Position numbers and translations under genes: made by a program. Source: Alphaproteobacteria bacterium (lineage in GTDB: Bacteria > Pseudomonadota > Alphaproteobacteria > UBA9655). Taken from it: 63,486 nt of DNA. The DNA is taken from assembly GCA_019749915.1 (NCBI GenBank), contig JAIEPE010000044.1, forward strand, positions 1-63,486, in the 5' to 3' direction. The first letter of the stretch is position 1. Each line of letters begins with the position of its first letter. Below the pieces are notes generated by a model. The model saw nothing but the letters and a program-made list of their open reading frames with translations. It did no database searches and had not been told where the DNA came from. Of the stretch, positions 63,219 through 63,486 are shown piece after piece.

Positions 63219-63486
63219 AAAAAGATCGGGGGTAAAAATCTCAAGAGCTTGATTCTCTAGGAATCCATAGCTTTTAATGACAGAAACTCCTAACACGACC
63301 ATCAAAACACCACTCTCTTTACCAACACCACCACCATTACTCTTCAAAACACCACTCTCTTTACCAGCACCACCAATATTACTCTTCAAAACACCACTCT
63401 CTTTACCAACACCACCAATATTACTCTTCAAAACACCACTCTCTTTACCAACACCACCAATATTACTCTTCAAAACACCACTCTCT
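63204..63486 (-). CDS. Partial ORF: C-terminal end of a protein with 14-residue tandem repeats
   Basis: The minus strand is open from the right edge of the window to a stop at 63204. Four full copies and part of a fifth of a 14-residue unit (KSNIGGVGKESGVL, with few changes) are followed by a unique 32-residue end (VVLGVSVIKSYGFLENQALE to RGQD). The N-terminus lies outside the window, so neither length nor start is known. Repeats of this regular kind are seen in surface or adhesin-like proteins, but the reading frame could also be a by-product of a non-coding tandem repeat. The terminator at its end favours a transcript on this strand. Confidence 0.5.
   Translation of the reverse strand, partial: ESGVLKSNIGGVGKESGVLKSNIGGVGKESGVLKSNIGGAGKESGVLKSNGGGVGKESGVLMVVLGVSVIKSYGFLENQALEIFTPDLFRGQD
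63308..63486. repeat. 42-bp tandem repeat, at least four copies, continuing past the window
   Basis: Units start at 63308, 63350, 63392, 63434 and 63476 (last one cut by the window edge). Copies differ at only a few positions; the first has CCACCATTAC where later ones have CCAATATTAC, and the second has CCAGC for CCAAC. 42 bp is 14 codons, so length changes keep the frame. There are no spacers between the units. Confidence 0.92.

Noticed and set aside
63308-63486. Possible CRISPR array at the right edge
   Set aside because: The 42-bp units follow each other without spacers and are a coding-length tandem repeat.
63308-63486. Plus-strand reading of the tandem repeat (NTTLFTNTTNITLQ-like)
   Set aside because: It looks like a beta-helix repeat but a stop codon lies just upstream and no start is available, while the minus frame ends in a terminator.

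Overview
The window reads as chromosomal DNA of an alphaproteobacterium with moderate-to-low GC, many gene-sized overlaps and many small palindromic repeats. The gene set points to the intracellular/protist-associated side of the class (Holosporales- or Rickettsiales-like). Supporting features are the three-subunit pntA-pntAB-pntB transhydrogenase, LpxI instead of LpxH, an uninterrupted nuoA-N operon followed by birA, a ChpT phosphotransferase, several lineage-specific secreted proteins, an ankyrin-like protein, an Rpn/YhgA-type nuclease and palindromes lying inside coding sequences. No 16S gene or other taxonomic marker is in the window, so this placement is inference.

Layout. 1-1500: a probable end of an IS21-like element, then two small secreted proteins, one broken by a stop codon. 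1580-5100: smpB-dapA, divergent from a soluble lytic transglycosylase. 5400-8220: two large secreted proteins of unknown role. 8250-11090: proton-translocating transhydrogenase. 11270-12200: a GIY-YIG nuclease gene framed by long palindromic arms, then decayed DNA. 12220-16650: lipid A block lpxD-fabZ-lpxA-lpxI-lpxB. 16660-17450: a Phd/VapC toxin-antitoxin pair. 17500-22120: flavodoxin-like protein, PutA, ribokinase. 22380-24650: a penicillin-binding-type carboxypeptidase, a histidine phosphatase and a DUF1653 protein. 24900-25480: rpmI-rplT. 25650-28320: ankyrin-like protein, hydrolase, birA. 28330-42660: the complete 14-gene nuo operon for respiratory complex I. 42860-49350: ubiG, coq7, a BrnQ transporter, an MFS exporter, a YqaA-type membrane protein, dsbB and a peroxiredoxin. 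49650-52900: pyruvate dehydrogenase pdhA-pdhB-pdhC. 52970-58510: LysE exporter, ihfA, xseA, Rpn nuclease, lysA, chpT. 58620-62810: an RND efflux pump. The window ends in a 42-bp tandem repeat running off the edge.

How the genes work together. Pyruvate dehydrogenase and PutA feed reducing power to complex I; ubiG and coq7 make the quinone it reduces; the transhydrogenase turns proton motive force into NADPH. dapA and lysA are two steps of the lysine/meso-DAP branch that supplies the peptidoglycan processed by the lytic transglycosylase and the carboxypeptidase.

Most unusual signal. The small repeats fall into several palindromic families, and some look mobile. A cruciform-like element (family A) has inserted in slt and in nuoM. 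In both cases it sits between direct repeats exactly 177 bp (59 codons) apart and leaves the reading frame open, although the two genes read opposite strands of it. The same hairpin arms bracket the GIY-YIG gene, which suggests a gene-bearing form and gene-less derivatives. A second family (B) lies in frame inside lpxB, and a third (C) with 27-bp perfect terminal repeats encloses a B copy and separates a histidine-phosphatase gene from its apparent original start. The link between nuclease and palindromes is a hypothesis.
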